Origin: Limnobacter parvus
Lineage (GTDB): Bacteria; Pseudomonadota; Gammaproteobacteria; Burkholderiales; Burkholderiaceae_B
Assembly (NCBI RefSeq): GCF_024623725.1
Contig: NZ_JANKHG010000017.1
Coordinates: 349,265-413,264 of the forward strand
Reading direction: 5' to 3'
Length of the DNA stretch: 64,000 nucleotides
In this document: in pieces, positions 63,917-64,000 of the stretch
How the letters are laid out: the number at the start of each line of letters is the position of its first letter
Position numbering within the stretch: the stretch's first letter is position 1
Notes under the pieces: model-generated
What the model saw: the letters and a program-made list of their open reading frames with translations, nothing else
Told to the model about the DNA's origin: nothing
The model's database searches: none
Program-made: the position numbers and the translations under genes

Positions 63917-64000
63917 AAGGCTGGCGAATAACAGCCACATTTGTTGGTATCATCAAGCGGTCATTGAATCTTCAGGTTGTCATGAGCAATTACCAAGAAT

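Noticed and set aside
63982-64000. ATG followed by SNYQE at the right edge
   Set aside because: Could be the first six codons of the next gene, but too short and with only a weak ribosome site.

Overview
The window looks like a chromosomal segment of a thiosulfate-oxidising heterotrophic betaproteobacterium of the order Burkholderiales. The thrS-infC-rpmI-rplT-pheST-ihfA-merR-tRNA-Pro block, the RegB/RegA pair, the cytochrome bo3 operon and the soxCDYZAXB order all fit this. Limnobacter is my best guess from recalled biology (sulfur oxidation, moderate GC); no database was searched.

Layout. 1-3.1 kb: truncated fabI, then on the same strand a GT4 glycosyltransferase and an LpxH-like phosphoesterase. 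3.2-8.3 kb: tRNA-Val, then an envelope and stress group (CsbD-like protein, DUF4398 lipoprotein, OmpA lipoprotein, two BON proteins, a DUF883 protein), followed by two tandem Crp/Fnr regulators whose divergent promoter region was duplicated with them. 8.4-16.2 kb: the translation block ending at tRNA-Pro. 16.2-22.9 kb: ExoD, a TetR regulator facing two matching operators, then exported SGNH and GH31 hydrolases and a PhoX-like protein. 22.9-27.1 kb: a KdpDE-like two-component system next to the Kup potassium transporter. 27-36 kb: metabolic and exported proteins (flavoprotein, exported methyltransferase, SDR, quinone oxidoreductase, Lon-substrate-binding-domain protein, MBL hydrolase, crotonase, LVIVD and DUF305 proteins). 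36-45 kb: an MFS transporter, then cyoABCD-SURF1-regBA-gloA, which couples a quinol oxidase to a redox-sensing regulator. 46-53 kb: the sox operon with a thioredoxin-like protein. 53-59.7 kb: a TPR response regulator with Glu in place of the phosphoacceptor Asp, then a lipoprotein, a solute-binding protein and an unusual fused TRAP permease carrying an NTF2-like tail. 59.7-64 kb: tRNA-Arg, then two paralogous ECF sigma factors, a receiver-less sigma-54 activator, a CesT-like type III chaperone and two small unknown proteins.

How it works together. The sox proteins oxidise thiosulfate in the periplasm and pass electrons to c-type cytochromes. The bo3 oxidase handles quinol, and RegBA plausibly tunes the terminal oxidases to redox state. 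The right end resembles the regulatory edge of a Hrp-like type III secretion locus: an HrpRS-like activator, HrpL-like sigma factors, a chaperone and one hrp-box-like motif. The structural genes, if present, would lie beyond position 64000. This is the most interesting part of the window and is an inference. Other notable structures are a perfect 17-bp hairpin inside a BON gene, a nested palindrome at the fabI promoter, paired TetR operators and a strong palindrome upstream of cyoA. No gene-free stretch exceeds 300 bases.
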